37,812 bases of DNA from CAYJFD01 sp964369605. GTDB taxonomy: Bacteria; Bacteroidota; Bacteroidia; Bacteroidales; UBA932. Below the pieces are notes generated by a model, which worked only from the letters and a program-made list of their open reading frames with translations, was not told the origin of the DNA and searched no databases. Position 1 is the stretch's first letter; every line of letters starts with the position of its first letter. The DNA lies in NCBI GenBank assembly GCA_964369605.1, contig CAYJFD010000021.1, positions 1-37,812 on the forward strand, in the 5' to 3' direction. Below, in pieces: positions 24,795-33,959 of this stretch. A program made the translations under genes and the position numbers.

Positions 24795-26297
24795 TTACTG
24801 ACTCCTCTTTCCCTTAAACACGATGTTTTTTACGCATTTCCAGAAATATTTCCAATCAGTGCGATAGGGGGCTTCAAGATAGGCTTTAATATAGCGAATT
24901 TCGCTTTCTTGTATTTCTTCAAGAGTTTTAGGCATGTCAGCATAGAAGGGTGGAAGTAGTCCAGGTTTTACCTTCATTCGTAGCTCTTGAGTCTCTTTAG
25001 AGTAGAGACTAAAATAATGGTTACTAAGGGGTCTAACACCTATTATTTTCATATCGCCCTTGAACCAGTTTAGGAACATCGGGAGCTCGTCGAGCCATAC
25101 CTTACGAAGGAAACGCCCAACAGTACTAATTCTAAAGTCATCTGCAAATTTTCCTCCTTCGCTTAGGCCTCCTGTTTTGAATAAGTAAGGTTGAAGATAT
25201 TCTGAGTAGGAGTGCATAGTTCTAAATTTATAGACACCTATGGTTTTTCCATCTTTTCCTGTTCTTTTAAGCCTAATAAGAATCGCTCCCGTAGGTTTAT
25301 CGTCCCTAATCGGTTCTGCGACCTTCCTAGCTACTAGATAAAATTCTCCACCTACTATACCTTCGCTAACTACTTCAAATCCCGCTCTGTAGGCACGTCC
25401 AAGTACTTCGACTCTCGTAATGGATCTTCGAACCCCTCTAGTGATGATGTAATATGCCTTTTTAATATAAGGAAGTTTCGGACAGACACGATGTATTATA
25501 TAGTCAAATAGTACGACCACTTCGCTAATAATAGCAGGAGCGAACTTTCTAAATTTAGATTTACGAATGGATGCAGTAGTACATTTACATACTAAGAATC
25601 CTCCATCTTCAAGGATGGTATTAGAATTCGCAAACATCGTATTAATATGTCTAATATTATTAAGGGGTCTATTGATAGCTACTAGTGTAGTCCTATGTGC
25701 TTTTCTTTTAAGAACTACACTCGGGTCATTAGTGTCAAAGATGACACTGTCACCAGAATTTATAAGTTCATCTAGTCTTATACCTTCTTTAGATTCGGTT
25801 CCAACTCTATGGATTATAGTATTAACATCAGTGTTCTCTATAAGTTTTTCTTGCTTATTTTCTCTTATTTCCTCCACCTTACTTTCTATAAGTGGATCTT
25901 CGTAAAAGAAAGGAATCTTACTATAGACAGCGTAGCTAATGACATAATAAAGAATAAACTCTAGTACACTAATCATACATACAGCTAGAAGAATAGAATA
26001 GTCATATTCATATCCAGGGACAAAATTTCGATATATTAGGAATAAAAAGTAACCTATAAAAAGGTTCATAAAAAATATACCCCCGTATGCGAACTTAAGC
26101 TTACGATACTTGCTGAAATGTAATTTTTGAGTGATGGAACTAACTATAACCCAAACTATAGCAGATAGGACAAGCCATTCCCATTTTGGAAGTTCTCCGA
26201 AGTAACGACAGAACCAAAATGAGAATAGGGCTATCAGTAAATCTAGGATTATTATAGCTGCTCCTCTTCTTCTATGTCCACTTATTTTGTTATCCAT
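24795..26297 (-). CDS. Initiating sugar-phosphate transferase (WbaP/WcaJ-type phosphoglycosyltransferase)
   Basis: 500 residues. Four N-terminal membrane segments (about 13-32, 41-56, 72-89, 101-125) are followed by a soluble middle part and a PF02397 catalytic domain from about 340: IRLKRTGKDG, VYKFRTMHSYSEYL, FLRKVWLDELP with the catalytic Asp403-Glu404, and MKIIGVRPLS. It should load the first sugar phosphate onto undecaprenyl phosphate. The helix with the DixxSxxxLxxxxP pattern that normally precedes the catalytic domain is not seen. Instead residues 160-330 look like the C-terminal strands of a Rossmann methyltransferase (EDGGFLVC, RAGFEVVSEG, YLVARK). It overlaps the wbpE-like gene by 8 bp. 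Confidence 0.88.
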   Translation of the reverse strand: MDNKISGHRRRGAAIIILDLLIALFSFWFCRYFGELPKWEWLVLSAIVWVIVSSITQKLHFSKYRKLKFAYGGIFFMNLFIGYFLFLIYRNFVPGYEYDYSILLAVCMISVLEFILYYVISYAVYSKIPFFYEDPLIESKVEEIRENKQEKLIENTDVNTIIHRVGTESKEGIRLDELINSGDSVIFDTNDPSVVLKRKAHRTTLVAINRPLNNIRHINTMFANSNTILEDGGFLVCKCTTASIRKSKFRKFAPAIISEVVVLFDYIIHRVCPKLPYIKKAYYIITRGVRRSITRVEVLGRAYRAGFEVVSEGIVGGEFYLVARKVAEPIRDDKPTGAILIRLKRTGKDGKTIGVYKFRTMHSYSEYLQPYLFKTGGLSEGGKFADDFRISTVGRFLRKVWLDELPMFLNWFKGDMKIIGVRPLSNHYFSLYSKETQELRMKVKPGLLPPFYADMPKTLEEIQESEIRYIKAYLEAPYRTDWKYFWKCVKNIVFKGKRSQ

Positions 26298-27411
26298 TAA
26301 TAACTATATCTACGACACGCTTAATATCTTCTTCCTCTATATACGGGTGAATAGGAAGTGATAAGACAGTGTCACATAAGGTACTTGAGATAGGATTAGT
26401 ATCTTCAGCCAGGCCTAAGGATGCGAAGGCGCTTTGCTGGTGCATCGATTTAGGATAGTAGACCATAGATGGGATACCCGCATCTTTTAATCTGGTCTGA
26501 AGTCCATCTCTTAAATCTTTACTAGGAAGCTGAATAGTATACTGTGCCCAGCTAGAGTAGTAGCCTTGGGCTATAGTAGGAGTCTTAACATAGTCTCTTA
26601 GTAATTCAGTATATTTTGAGGCAGCCTTATTAATCGAATCTAGTTCATATTCTTTAAATGCCTTGAATTTAACTTTCAAAACAGCTGCTTGCATAGAATC
26701 TAGGCGAGAGTTTACTCCGATTCGTACATTGTCATATTTGAAACTGCCCTTGCCGTGAACCTTAAAAGACTGGATTAACTCAGCCCACTGGTCGTTATCT
26801 GTAAAGACCGCCCCTCCGTCTCCGTAGCAGCCAAGTGGTTTTGCTGGGAAGAAGGATGTAGTGGATATGTCTCCAAAGCTACAAGCTCTCTTGCCATCTA
26901 TAGCTCCACCAAAACCTTGAGCACCATCTTCAAGAATAAGTAGTTTATATTTGTTAGCGATCTCTCTAATCGTAGAGTAATCTGCAGGAAGACCAAAAAG
27001 GTCAACAGCTATGATGGCCTTAGGTTTTAGTCGACCCTCTGCGATAACGTTTTCTATCGCAGCTATAAGTGAGTCTGGGGATATATTGAAACTATCCTTA
27101 TCTACATCGACAAAGATGGGTGTGGCTCCTTCAAAAGAGACTACCTCTGCAGAAGCGAAAAATGTAAAGTCCGGAACAAATATAGCATCCGTAGCCTTAA
27201 CATCCCAGGCCATAAGAGCTAGGGATAGGGCATCTGTTCCATTAGCACAGCTAATACAGTGCTTAACTCCGACATAGTCTGCTAATTCTTTTTCTAGCTC
27301 ACTAACGTGCTTGCCACCAATATAGGTGCCAGAGTTAGCCACTTCTATCAGTGCTGCATCCATGTCTTTTTTTAAGACTTGGTACTGTTTTTTTAGGTCT
27401 CTGAATTCCAT
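26290..27411 (-). CDS. wbpE: UDP-3-keto-GlcNAcA 3-aminotransferase (WbpE-like)
   Basis: 373-residue DegT-family enzyme: SCANGTDAL (54-62), the acidic LEDGAQGFGG with Asp162, and SFFPAKPLGCYGDGG with Schiff-base Lys191. The SFFPAKPLG form is typical of WbpE/WlbC, which use glutamate to aminate C3 of the 3-keto UDP-GlcNAc uronic acid and release 2-oxoglutarate, the co-oxidant of WbpB. WbpA, WbpB and WbpD genes are all immediately upstream, so the assignment is firm. It lies 11 bp from wbpD. Confidence 0.92.
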   Translation of the reverse strand: MEFRDLKKQYQVLKKDMDAALIEVANSGTYIGGKHVSELEKELADYVGVKHCISCANGTDALSLALMAWDVKATDAIFVPDFTFFASAEVVSFEGATPIFVDVDKDSFNISPDSLIAAIENVIAEGRLKPKAIIAVDLFGLPADYSTIREIANKYKLLILEDGAQGFGGAIDGKRACSFGDISTTSFFPAKPLGCYGDGGAVFTDNDQWAELIQSFKVHGKGSFKYDNVRIGVNSRLDSMQAAVLKVKFKAFKEYELDSINKAASKYTELLRDYVKTPTIAQGYYSSWAQYTIQLPSKDLRDGLQTRLKDAGIPSMVYYPKSMHQQSAFASLGLAEDTNPISSTLCDTVLSLPIHPYIEEEDIKRVVDIVING

Positions 27412-27422
27412 AGTCTTATATT

Positions 27423-27983
27423 TTAAGCGTTTATTTGTTCTAATATCTCACCCTTAAGCGAATATTTTCGCTCGCATACGCAGTTTAATGTCTCAGGAAG
27501 TCTTTCTCCACATTCACATACCCATCCTATCTGTCTCGCTGGAACTCCTGCCATAAGTGCGTAGTCTTTTACATCTTTAGTTACGACTGCTCCAGCAGCG
27601 ATAAGGGCAGATCTACCTACATTATGACCGCATACTATGGTGCAGTTCGCTCCAAGTGATGCTCCTTCTTTTACTAGAGTCTTGGCGTAGACCCCTCCAA
27701 CAGGGAAGTGAGAACGAGGTGTAGTTACATTTGTAAAAACACAGGAAGGACCACAAAAAACATTATCCTCTAATTCTACACCCTCGTAGATGGATACATT
27801 ATTTTGAATCCTAACGTTATTTCCGATTTTAACATTGTTCCCTACATTTACATTCTGTCCTAGAGAACATCTTTCTCCTAGTGTGCTTCCACTCTGAACG
27901 TGAGAAAAGTGCCAAATTTTAGTTCCCTTGCCTATGCTAACATTGTCATCTACATAAGATGATTCGTGAACAAAATATTCCAT
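27423..27983 (-). CDS. wbpD: UDP-GlcNAc3NA N-acetyltransferase (WbpD-like)
   Basis: 186 residues from ATG 27983-27981. The frame runs 38 codons further upstream but that part overlaps wbpA out of frame; MEYFVHESSYVDDNVSIG is the normal family start. It is a left-handed beta-helix acetyltransferase with hexapeptide repeats (VSIGKGTKIWHFSHV onward) and a C-terminal zinc-ribbon-like cysteine set (VCECGERLPETLNCVCE). It acetylates the 3-amino group to give UDP-GlcNAc3NAcA. Confidence 0.93.
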   Translation of the reverse strand: MEYFVHESSYVDDNVSIGKGTKIWHFSHVQSGSTLGERCSLGQNVNVGNNVKIGNNVRIQNNVSIYEGVELEDNVFCGPSCVFTNVTTPRSHFPVGGVYAKTLVKEGASLGANCTIVCGHNVGRSALIAAGAVVTKDVKDYALMAGVPARQIGWVCECGERLPETLNCVCERKYSLKGEILEQINA

Positions 27984-27996
27984 GTCTAAGTAGTTA

Positions 27997-29310
27997 TTAA
28001 AGTAGTTCGATGTTTTCTCTATCGCTAATATTAGCCATAGCATTCTTTGTGTCAAAGATGGCTTTAGCATTTTGCTGTACGAAGTTATAGTCAACATTTG
28101 TATGTGCTGTTAGAACTATAACTAGATCAGAATTTTTAACTAGATCAGTATCAAGTTTCTCCTCTCCATTAAAGAATTCTCCTTTGTATTTGTATTTAGA
28201 GATGTATGGATCATAGAATTTAACATTAGCTCCTTTCTCTATAAGTAGCTCTATTACTCTAAGTGCAGGTGATTCTCTGTAATCGTCGATATCTTGCTTG
28301 TAGGCTACTCCTAGTGCTAGTACCTCAGCTCCGTTAAGCGATTTCTTAAAATTATTAAGTATGGATGTCGCTCTTTCTATAGTGTATTCAGGCATCTTAT
28401 CGTTAACCATCATAGAAGATTCGATCATAGATGTATGGAAACCATACTCTCTTGCCTTCCAGCTAAGATAATAAGGGTCAAGTGGAATACAGTGACCACC
28501 TAGACCTGGGCCTGGGTAGAATGGTGTGAATCCAAAAGGCTTAGTCTTGGCAGCTTCGATAACTTCCCAAAGGTTAATACCCATTTTATTACATAGTATG
28601 GCTAGCTCGTTAATAAGCCCTATATTAATATTGCGGTAGGTGTTTTCAAGAATCTTTGTCATCTCTGCTACAGCTGGAGATGATACCACGTGAACACAGT
28701 CTTCTAGTACTGCTGCGTACATAGCTGCTATCACTTCTCTTGCATCGTCACCTATGGCTCCTACTACTTTAGGAGTGTTTTTAGTCTTGTATACAGCATT
28801 ACCCGGATCCACTCTTTCTGGAGAGAAACCTAGGTAAAAATCTTCTCCGCAGACTAGTCCAGAACCTTGTTCAAGTATAGGCTTGAGTAGTTCCTCAGTG
28901 GTACCAGGGTAGGTAGTAGATTCAAGAACTACCATAGTTCCCTTTTTAATATATTTAGCTATCTCCTTGGCAGAATTTTCTACGTAGCTAATATCTGGCT
29001 GCTGATGAGCGTCCAAAGGAGTCGGTACGCAGATAGCTACAAAGTCTACATCCTTAATAAATGAAAAGTCAGTTGTAGCTGAGAGAAGACCGTTTTCTAT
29101 CATAAGAGTAAGGTCACTATCTACTACATCTCCGATGTAATTCTTCCCTTGATTTACAAGTTTAACTTTCTCTTCTTGAACATCGAATCCTATCGTCTTA
29201 TATCCTACTTTAGCTTTTTCAACAGCTAGAGGGAGTCCGACATATCCTAATCCCACTACTCCAACGATTATTTCTTTATCAGCGATCTTCTTTAATAATA
29301 GCTCTTTCAT
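27997..29310 (-). CDS. wbpA: UDP-N-acetyl-D-glucosamine 6-dehydrogenase (WbpA-like)
   Basis: 437-residue nucleotide-sugar dehydrogenase: GLGYVGLPLA (20-29), the central SPERVDPGN (164-171), and GLGGHCIPLDPYYLS with catalytic Cys274. It oxidises UDP-GlcNAc to UDP-GlcNAc uronic acid, making two NADH and feeding WbpB. Start ATG is one base after the stop of the flavoprotein gene upstream, so the two are tightly coupled. Confidence 0.94.
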   Translation of the reverse strand: MKELLLKKIADKEIIVGVVGLGYVGLPLAVEKAKVGYKTIGFDVQEEKVKLVNQGKNYIGDVVDSDLTLMIENGLLSATTDFSFIKDVDFVAICVPTPLDAHQQPDISYVENSAKEIAKYIKKGTMVVLESTTYPGTTEELLKPILEQGSGLVCGEDFYLGFSPERVDPGNAVYKTKNTPKVVGAIGDDAREVIAAMYAAVLEDCVHVVSSPAVAEMTKILENTYRNINIGLINELAILCNKMGINLWEVIEAAKTKPFGFTPFYPGPGLGGHCIPLDPYYLSWKAREYGFHTSMIESSMMVNDKMPEYTIERATSILNNFKKSLNGAEVLALGVAYKQDIDDYRESPALRVIELLIEKGANVKFYDPYISKYKYKGEFFNGEEKLDTDLVKNSDLVIVLTAHTNVDYNFVQQNAKAIFDTKNAMANISDRENIELL

Positions 29311-29311
29311 T

Positions 29312-32248
29312 TTATTTTATTAGTTGTTTGGTTTGGTCTTTTATTTTTAATGCCGAGTATATAAGCTCGACAGGATGATATGCTACTCTGCCTGTACCAT
29401 CTTTTATTTGATGGCGACAGCTAGTGCCCGGAGCAGAGATAATTATATCGTTATTTGTAGATCTAATCTCTGGGAATAGGCTTGTTTCTCCTATTTGAAG
29501 AGATAGTTCATAGTGTTCTTTTTCATAACCAAATGACCCTGCCATGCCGCAACATCCTGTATCAACTGTATTGATTATGTAATTGGTAGGCAAAGATAGC
29601 ATTTTTTTTGAATTCTCAACAGAGGCAAGAGACTTTTGGTGACAGTGTCCGTGTAATTTAATTTCTGCTTTGTCGTCGCAGAAGTCATTACTCGATATAT
29701 TGCCTTTTTCTACTTCCCTCATAAAGAATTCATCGTATAGAAAAGAGTTCTGTGCTAGTTTCTTTGCCGCATCTTTGTTCTCTGGCTTAGCCAGATCTGG
29801 ATATTCATCTCGAAAAGATAGTAGGCTAGAGGGCTCTATGCCTACAAGTGGTGTTTGTTCGCTAATAAGGTCCTTTAAATAATCTATATTAGCGTTAGCC
29901 TTCTTTTTTGCTATTTTTAATAGCCCCTTAGATAGTTGCGCCCTTCCACTATCTGTATGTTTTGGAATAATTACTCTATAGCCAAGTGAATTAAATAGGC
30001 GAATAAAACTCTTACCTACTTCTACGTCCATATAATTTGTAAACTCATCGGCAAAAAGATAAAAACTTCCCTTTGGCTTAGAGATGAGTATCGAGTTATG
30101 CTTATGCCAATACCTTAAACTCCTCTTTGCGAGGGTAGGTAGTGGGCGCTCTTTTGCAAAACCTATAACAGATTTAAGTATGGATGAGAGTATTTTATTT
30201 TTTGCTACTAGATTAAATATTTGAGGAATCTTTGAAAATGCCGCGTGAATATTAGTGATATTAGCCACTAGAAATGTTCTTAAGCTCATACGCTTAATGT
30301 GGTAATGCTGCTGCATGTATTCCGCCTTGTAGCGAGTCATATCCACATTTGAAGGACATTCACTTTTACAGCCCTTGCAGCTAATACAGCTATCTAGAAG
30401 GCTTAATATATCTTTATCATTAAAAATACTCTTGCTATCGGAGTTTAAAAGTCCTTCTCTTAAAATATTAGCCCTCGCTCGCGTCACGAAGCGTTCGTCC
30501 TTGGTAGCCCTATATGTTGGGCACATCACACCTGAGAATAGTTCAGACTTTCGGCAGTCCCCTGATCCATTACACTGCTCGATAGCTCTTAGGTAACCCC
30601 CTTGTGCTGAATAGTCAAAGAAAGTTTGAAAATCCAGGCTATTTTCAACATAGCGTAAATGAGTATTAATAGGGGGCGAGTCAACTATTTTCTCCTCGTT
30701 GAAAATATTGTGCTCGTCCCAAAGTTTTTTTACGTATCTAATTAATCCAAAAACCTTTTCCCCGAATAAAAGGGGGATAAATTCTCCTCTAAGTCTACCA
30801 TCTCCGTGCTCTCCACTTAGACTACCTCGATGTTTTCGAACAAGAAGGGCGCACTGTTTTGCCACTTCACGAAATAATTCCCTATCCTTTTCTTTTTTTA
30901 AATTTAAGATGGGTCTAAGATGGAGCTCCCCTGTCGCAATATGCGCGTGGTAAACGCAGCTAAGTCCGTAGCCTTCCATCATAGCTGTGAAGTCGGCCAT
31001 ATATGCTGGAAGTCGGCTAGGAAGTACTGCCGTATCTTCAACTACAGAAACTGGCTTGGCATCGCCCACCATTCCTGAGAGTAGCCCTAGTCCTGCCTTG
31101 CGAAGCTCCCATACTCTAGCTATGTCGCTACCAAAGATAATAGGGTAGTGGTAGCCCATAGATCTTAGTTTTAGATCTGCTATGATAGCATTTGCCTTGG
31201 CCGTGAGCAGTTCGATACTCTCCTCTGCTAGTTCTATGATAAGTACAGCCTGAGGTTCTCCCTCTATAAAAAATCTATTTTTATTTTGACTTATATTTTG
31301 TTTGCTCAGTTCAAGAATCTTTCCATCTATTAGCTCGATAGCCACAGGTTTGTGTTCTAGGGCTACAAGGTTAGCACGAAATGATTCTTCTAGTGATGAG
31401 CAGTGAAGCGCTATGACTGCTTTTTCTTTTGGCGGGAGGGGCTCTAGGTTTAGCACGAGTTCCGTGATAATACAAAGTGTGCCTTCGGATCCCGCTAAAA
31501 GCTTACATAGATTAAATTTTTCTTCACGTGTGTTATCGAACGAGGCATTGAATAGGAGTTCGTCTAATGCATATCCAGTATTGCGCCTTGTTAGGCTAGG
31601 ATCTGGATAGTTCTCTACGATAGCATTTCTACTGTCATCGTCAGAAAGCATGTCGACTATTCCTTGATATATTCTTCCCTCTAATGAGTTTTCCTTAGTC
31701 TTTTGTCTCAGCTCTTGATCGCTTAGTGGACGAAGGTGGGCTGACGACCCATCACTTAATACGACCTTGGCTTCAAGTAGGTGCTCTCGTGTACTTCCGT
31801 AAACTAAGGAGTGTGAGCCGCAGGAATTATTCCCTACCATTCCTCCCACACAGCATCTATTCGATGTAGAAGTCTCGGGGGCGAAGAAAAGGCCGTAGGG
31901 TTTACAGAAGATGTTGAGTTCGTCTAGAACTACGCCTGGCTGTACCCTTATCCATTTTTCTTCAGGGTTTATTTCTATTATTTGATTTAGATGTCTAGAG
32001 GTATCTACTACAAGACCCTTTCCGACTACTTGTCCAGCAAGTGAAGTGCCAGCCGTTCTGGGGATAAGCGATATTTTATTTTCCTGAGCGAACGAGATAA
32101 TCTTTTTGATATCTTTCTCATCCTTAGGGAATACCACGCCTAGTGGACTTTCTTTGTATGCAGAAGCGTCAGTTGAGTAAATAGTTTTGTGAACGGTGTC
32201 GTCATATACCTCACCAACTATTTGTATCCTGAGACTATCTAAATTCAT
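29312..32248 (-). CDS. FAD/Fe-S oxidoreductase, YdiJ-like D-2-hydroxyglutarate dehydrogenase
   Basis: 978-residue fusion of a GlcD-type flavoprotein and a GlcF-type Fe-S protein. The FAD_binding_4 domain (about 35-270) has RTAGTSLAGQVVG and CVGGMVGNNSCGSHS. The FAD-oxidase C domain has SGEHGDGRLRGE with the substrate/metal histidine. Fe-S cysteines follow in CNGSGDC...MCP (about 557-574) and C-x2-C-x2-C-x3-CP (about 619-631). CCG-type motifs GHCHQKS and GCCGMAGSFG are near 868 and 900. Architecture and length match YdiJ-like proteins (about 1000 residues), which include D-2-hydroxyglutarate dehydrogenase. It sits between wbpB and wbpA. WbpB-type enzymes recycle NADH by reducing 2-oxoglutarate to 2-hydroxyglutarate, so oxidising that waste is the natural job (inference). 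D-lactate or glycolate are alternatives. Confidence 0.88.
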   Translation of the reverse strand: MNLDSLRIQIVGEVYDDTVHKTIYSTDASAYKESPLGVVFPKDEKDIKKIISFAQENKISLIPRTAGTSLAGQVVGKGLVVDTSRHLNQIIEINPEEKWIRVQPGVVLDELNIFCKPYGLFFAPETSTSNRCCVGGMVGNNSCGSHSLVYGSTREHLLEAKVVLSDGSSAHLRPLSDQELRQKTKENSLEGRIYQGIVDMLSDDDSRNAIVENYPDPSLTRRNTGYALDELLFNASFDNTREEKFNLCKLLAGSEGTLCIITELVLNLEPLPPKEKAVIALHCSSLEESFRANLVALEHKPVAIELIDGKILELSKQNISQNKNRFFIEGEPQAVLIIELAEESIELLTAKANAIIADLKLRSMGYHYPIIFGSDIARVWELRKAGLGLLSGMVGDAKPVSVVEDTAVLPSRLPAYMADFTAMMEGYGLSCVYHAHIATGELHLRPILNLKKEKDRELFREVAKQCALLVRKHRGSLSGEHGDGRLRGEFIPLLFGEKVFGLIRYVKKLWDEHNIFNEEKIVDSPPINTHLRYVENSLDFQTFFDYSAQGGYLRAIEQCNGSGDCRKSELFSGVMCPTYRATKDERFVTRARANILREGLLNSDSKSIFNDKDILSLLDSCISCKGCKSECPSNVDMTRYKAEYMQQHYHIKRMSLRTFLVANITNIHAAFSKIPQIFNLVAKNKILSSILKSVIGFAKERPLPTLAKRSLRYWHKHNSILISKPKGSFYLFADEFTNYMDVEVGKSFIRLFNSLGYRVIIPKHTDSGRAQLSKGLLKIAKKKANANIDYLKDLISEQTPLVGIEPSSLLSFRDEYPDLAKPENKDAAKKLAQNSFLYDEFFMREVEKGNISSNDFCDDKAEIKLHGHCHQKSLASVENSKKMLSLPTNYIINTVDTGCCGMAGSFGYEKEHYELSLQIGETSLFPEIRSTNNDIIISAPGTSCRHQIKDGTGRVAYHPVELIYSALKIKDQTKQLIK

Positions 32249-32270
32249 TTATTCTTAGTAGTGTTTTTAT

Positions 32271-33236
32271 TTACCAGCCAAAAGGGTGAGCACTTAGGGG
32301 AAATTTAGCTAGGGGGTGGTAGTCCCCTGTTAATCCTACTGGGCAGGAGTTTCTAATATCTGATACTATCTGTATGCATTTTTTTGCTTCTGAGATTCTA
32401 AAACCTTCACCTTCAAGTACGTGCTGATAGCTCTTAGTATGAAGCTCTGTGAATCCCTCACTAAATTCAAATTCTTCTCCATTAATCATAATGGTGCGAT
32501 AGGTCTTTTTTTCTCCTTGTACAGCATTTGCTGGTAGGTGTTCAGAGTTAATACTTAAAAAGTATCTTACTCTAGCTCTCTCTAGCTCTAAATATCCTGA
32601 AACTCTGTCGTGAGACATGACGTGAACGATGTTTTGTTTTACATCACCGAATATCCAAGTGAGCATATCGTAAAAGTGAACTCCGATATTTGATGCTACG
32701 CCTCCACTCTTGTGCACATCTCCCTTCCAGGATGTATAGTACCATTTTCCACGAGAGGTAATATATGTTAGATCTATATCGTAAACCTTATCTTTAGGTC
32801 CTTCTTCTATTTTTTTCTTTAGAGCTATAATGGAGTCGTGAAGACGTAACTGAAGGATGTTGTATGCCTTGCATCCAGTTTCATCTTCAATCTTCATTAG
32901 AGCATCGATATTATATGGGTTTAGTACAACAGGTTTCTCGCAGATAATATTTGCTCCCATACGAAGTCCATAACGAATAAATGCATCGTGGGTGTGGTTA
33001 GGTGAACAAACAGAAAACCAATCAATATTGTTTTCTTTACCTTTTACTTTAGAACAATACCTATCAAACTGTTCGTGCTCTGTAAAGAATGAACAGTCAG
33101 GGAAGTAGCTATCCATAATACCTACACTGTCAAATTTGTCGTAAGCAGCTACAAGTCTGTTTCCAGTGTCCTTGATAGCTTTAAGATGCCTAGGGGCGAT
33201 GTACCCACCAGCTCCTATTAATGCAAAATTTTTCAT
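32271..33236 (-). CDS. wbpB: UDP-GlcNAcA 3-dehydrogenase (WbpB-like, Gfo/Idh/MocA family)
   Basis: 321 residues: KNFALIGAGGYIAPRHLKAI at the N-terminus is the WbpB/WlbA signature, IICEKPVVLNP holds the family Glu-Lys, and SNIGVHFYDML the catalytic histidine region. It oxidises C3 of UDP-GlcNAcA with tightly held NAD that is regenerated by 2-oxoglutarate. It lies 15 bp from upxY and 22 bp from the flavoprotein gene. Confidence 0.93.
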   Translation of the reverse strand: MKNFALIGAGGYIAPRHLKAIKDTGNRLVAAYDKFDSVGIMDSYFPDCSFFTEHEQFDRYCSKVKGKENNIDWFSVCSPNHTHDAFIRYGLRMGANIICEKPVVLNPYNIDALMKIEDETGCKAYNILQLRLHDSIIALKKKIEEGPKDKVYDIDLTYITSRGKWYYTSWKGDVHKSGGVASNIGVHFYDMLTWIFGDVKQNIVHVMSHDRVSGYLELERARVRYFLSINSEHLPANAVQGEKKTYRTIMINGEEFEFSEGFTELHTKSYQHVLEGEGFRISEAKKCIQIVSDIRNSCPVGLTGDYHPLAKFPLSAHPFGW

Positions 33237-33251
33237 TATGTATTTTGTGTT

Positions 33252-33800
33252 TTATATTCTCTCGATAATGTGGCAAGGGTTGTTGTGTGCGATAGTTACT
33301 GCTAGTAGGTTGTCTATAGCTACAACGATCTGAAGTTTACGCTGTCCTTTAACTTTAACAAAGGTGCCTTCCTTGCCTTTGAATGGACCATCTGTTATTC
33401 GAACCCTTTCTCCGGCCTTTAGGTCGAAACTACTTGGGTCTATATAGTTTATTTTATCGAAGTTTCCATCTATGAAGTCGATGAATATTTGCATTTTTTC
33501 ATCGTTTACAGTCATAGGCTTACTGTTTCCTGTCGGCCCGTCAGTCTTGTACCATAGGTAGGGATTTAGGGCTTTGATTTCGTTTAGACGCGTAAAGGAA
33601 GTTTGAGCAAATATTAGGTTATAGAAGATAGGGACGAATTTTGTGGTGACTTTTCCACCTTTTGTTTTCAAGGCTTTAGATTCCATCGGGACATAGCTTT
33701 TTATTTGTAGGTCTCCGAATAGTTTTTGAGCTTTTAGTGCTCCGTTATGCCTTGCCTCTAGGACGTACCACTGTTTATTTTCTTCTATTTCTATAATCAT
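33252..33800 (-). CDS. upxY: UpxY-family transcription antiterminator (NusG-like)
   Basis: 182 residues with an NGN domain beginning QWYVLEARHN, and FVPIFYNLIF as the central strand, then a C-terminal KOW domain (about 127-160, AGERVRITDGPFKGKEG). UpxY proteins are encoded first in Bacteroides capsule operons, act on their own operon's 5' leader and stop premature termination. That fits the roughly 33 kb same-strand unit that follows. No upxZ-like gene, the usual inhibitor partner, follows it. The gene is preceded by a leader of about 140 nt with a 6-bp hairpin and a TATCTTTG promoter box. Confidence 0.9.
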   Translation of the reverse strand: MIIEIEENKQWYVLEARHNGALKAQKLFGDLQIKSYVPMESKALKTKGGKVTTKFVPIFYNLIFAQTSFTRLNEIKALNPYLWYKTDGPTGNSKPMTVNDEKMQIFIDFIDGNFDKINYIDPSSFDLKAGERVRITDGPFKGKEGTFVKVKGQRKLQIVVAIDNLLAVTIAHNNPCHIIERI

Positions 33801-33830
33801 AGTTTTCGCAAAAGGCTGTAATGCTTGCTA

Positions 33831-33848
33831 GGAATAAGTGTGTATTCC
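33831..33848 (-). promoter_or_regulatory. Hairpin in upxY 5' leader
   Basis: GGAATA and TATTCC are perfect 6-base arms around a 6-base loop, 31 to 48 bases before the upxY ATG. UpxY proteins need their own 5' leader, so leader structure could be part of the recognition site. The stem is short and may be chance. Confidence 0.35.
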
Positions 33849-33949
33849 GTTGATAGTTAATAAGTTAAATATGTTGTAATGTGTTCGAGTTTAGTGTTTT
33901 TCATACCTCTGAACTATATACCAGCCTATGAAAAGCTAGTACATAGTTG

Positions 33950-33957
33950 CAAAGATA
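33950..33957 (-). promoter_or_regulatory. Promoter -7 box TATCTTTG of the polysaccharide operon
   Basis: The minus strand reads TATCTTTG, a full match to the Bacteroidota -7 consensus TAnnTTTG, about 150 bases before the upxY ATG, giving a leader of about 140 nt. The -33 region is a T-run without an exact TTG and overlaps the U-tract of the gpmI terminator. No long inverted repeats flank it, so it does not look invertible. Confidence 0.6.
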
Positions 33958-33959
33958 AT

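Noticed and set aside
27984..28097. 38-codon N-terminal extension of WbpD
   Set aside because: Overlaps wbpA out of frame, while the normal WbpD start is at 27983.
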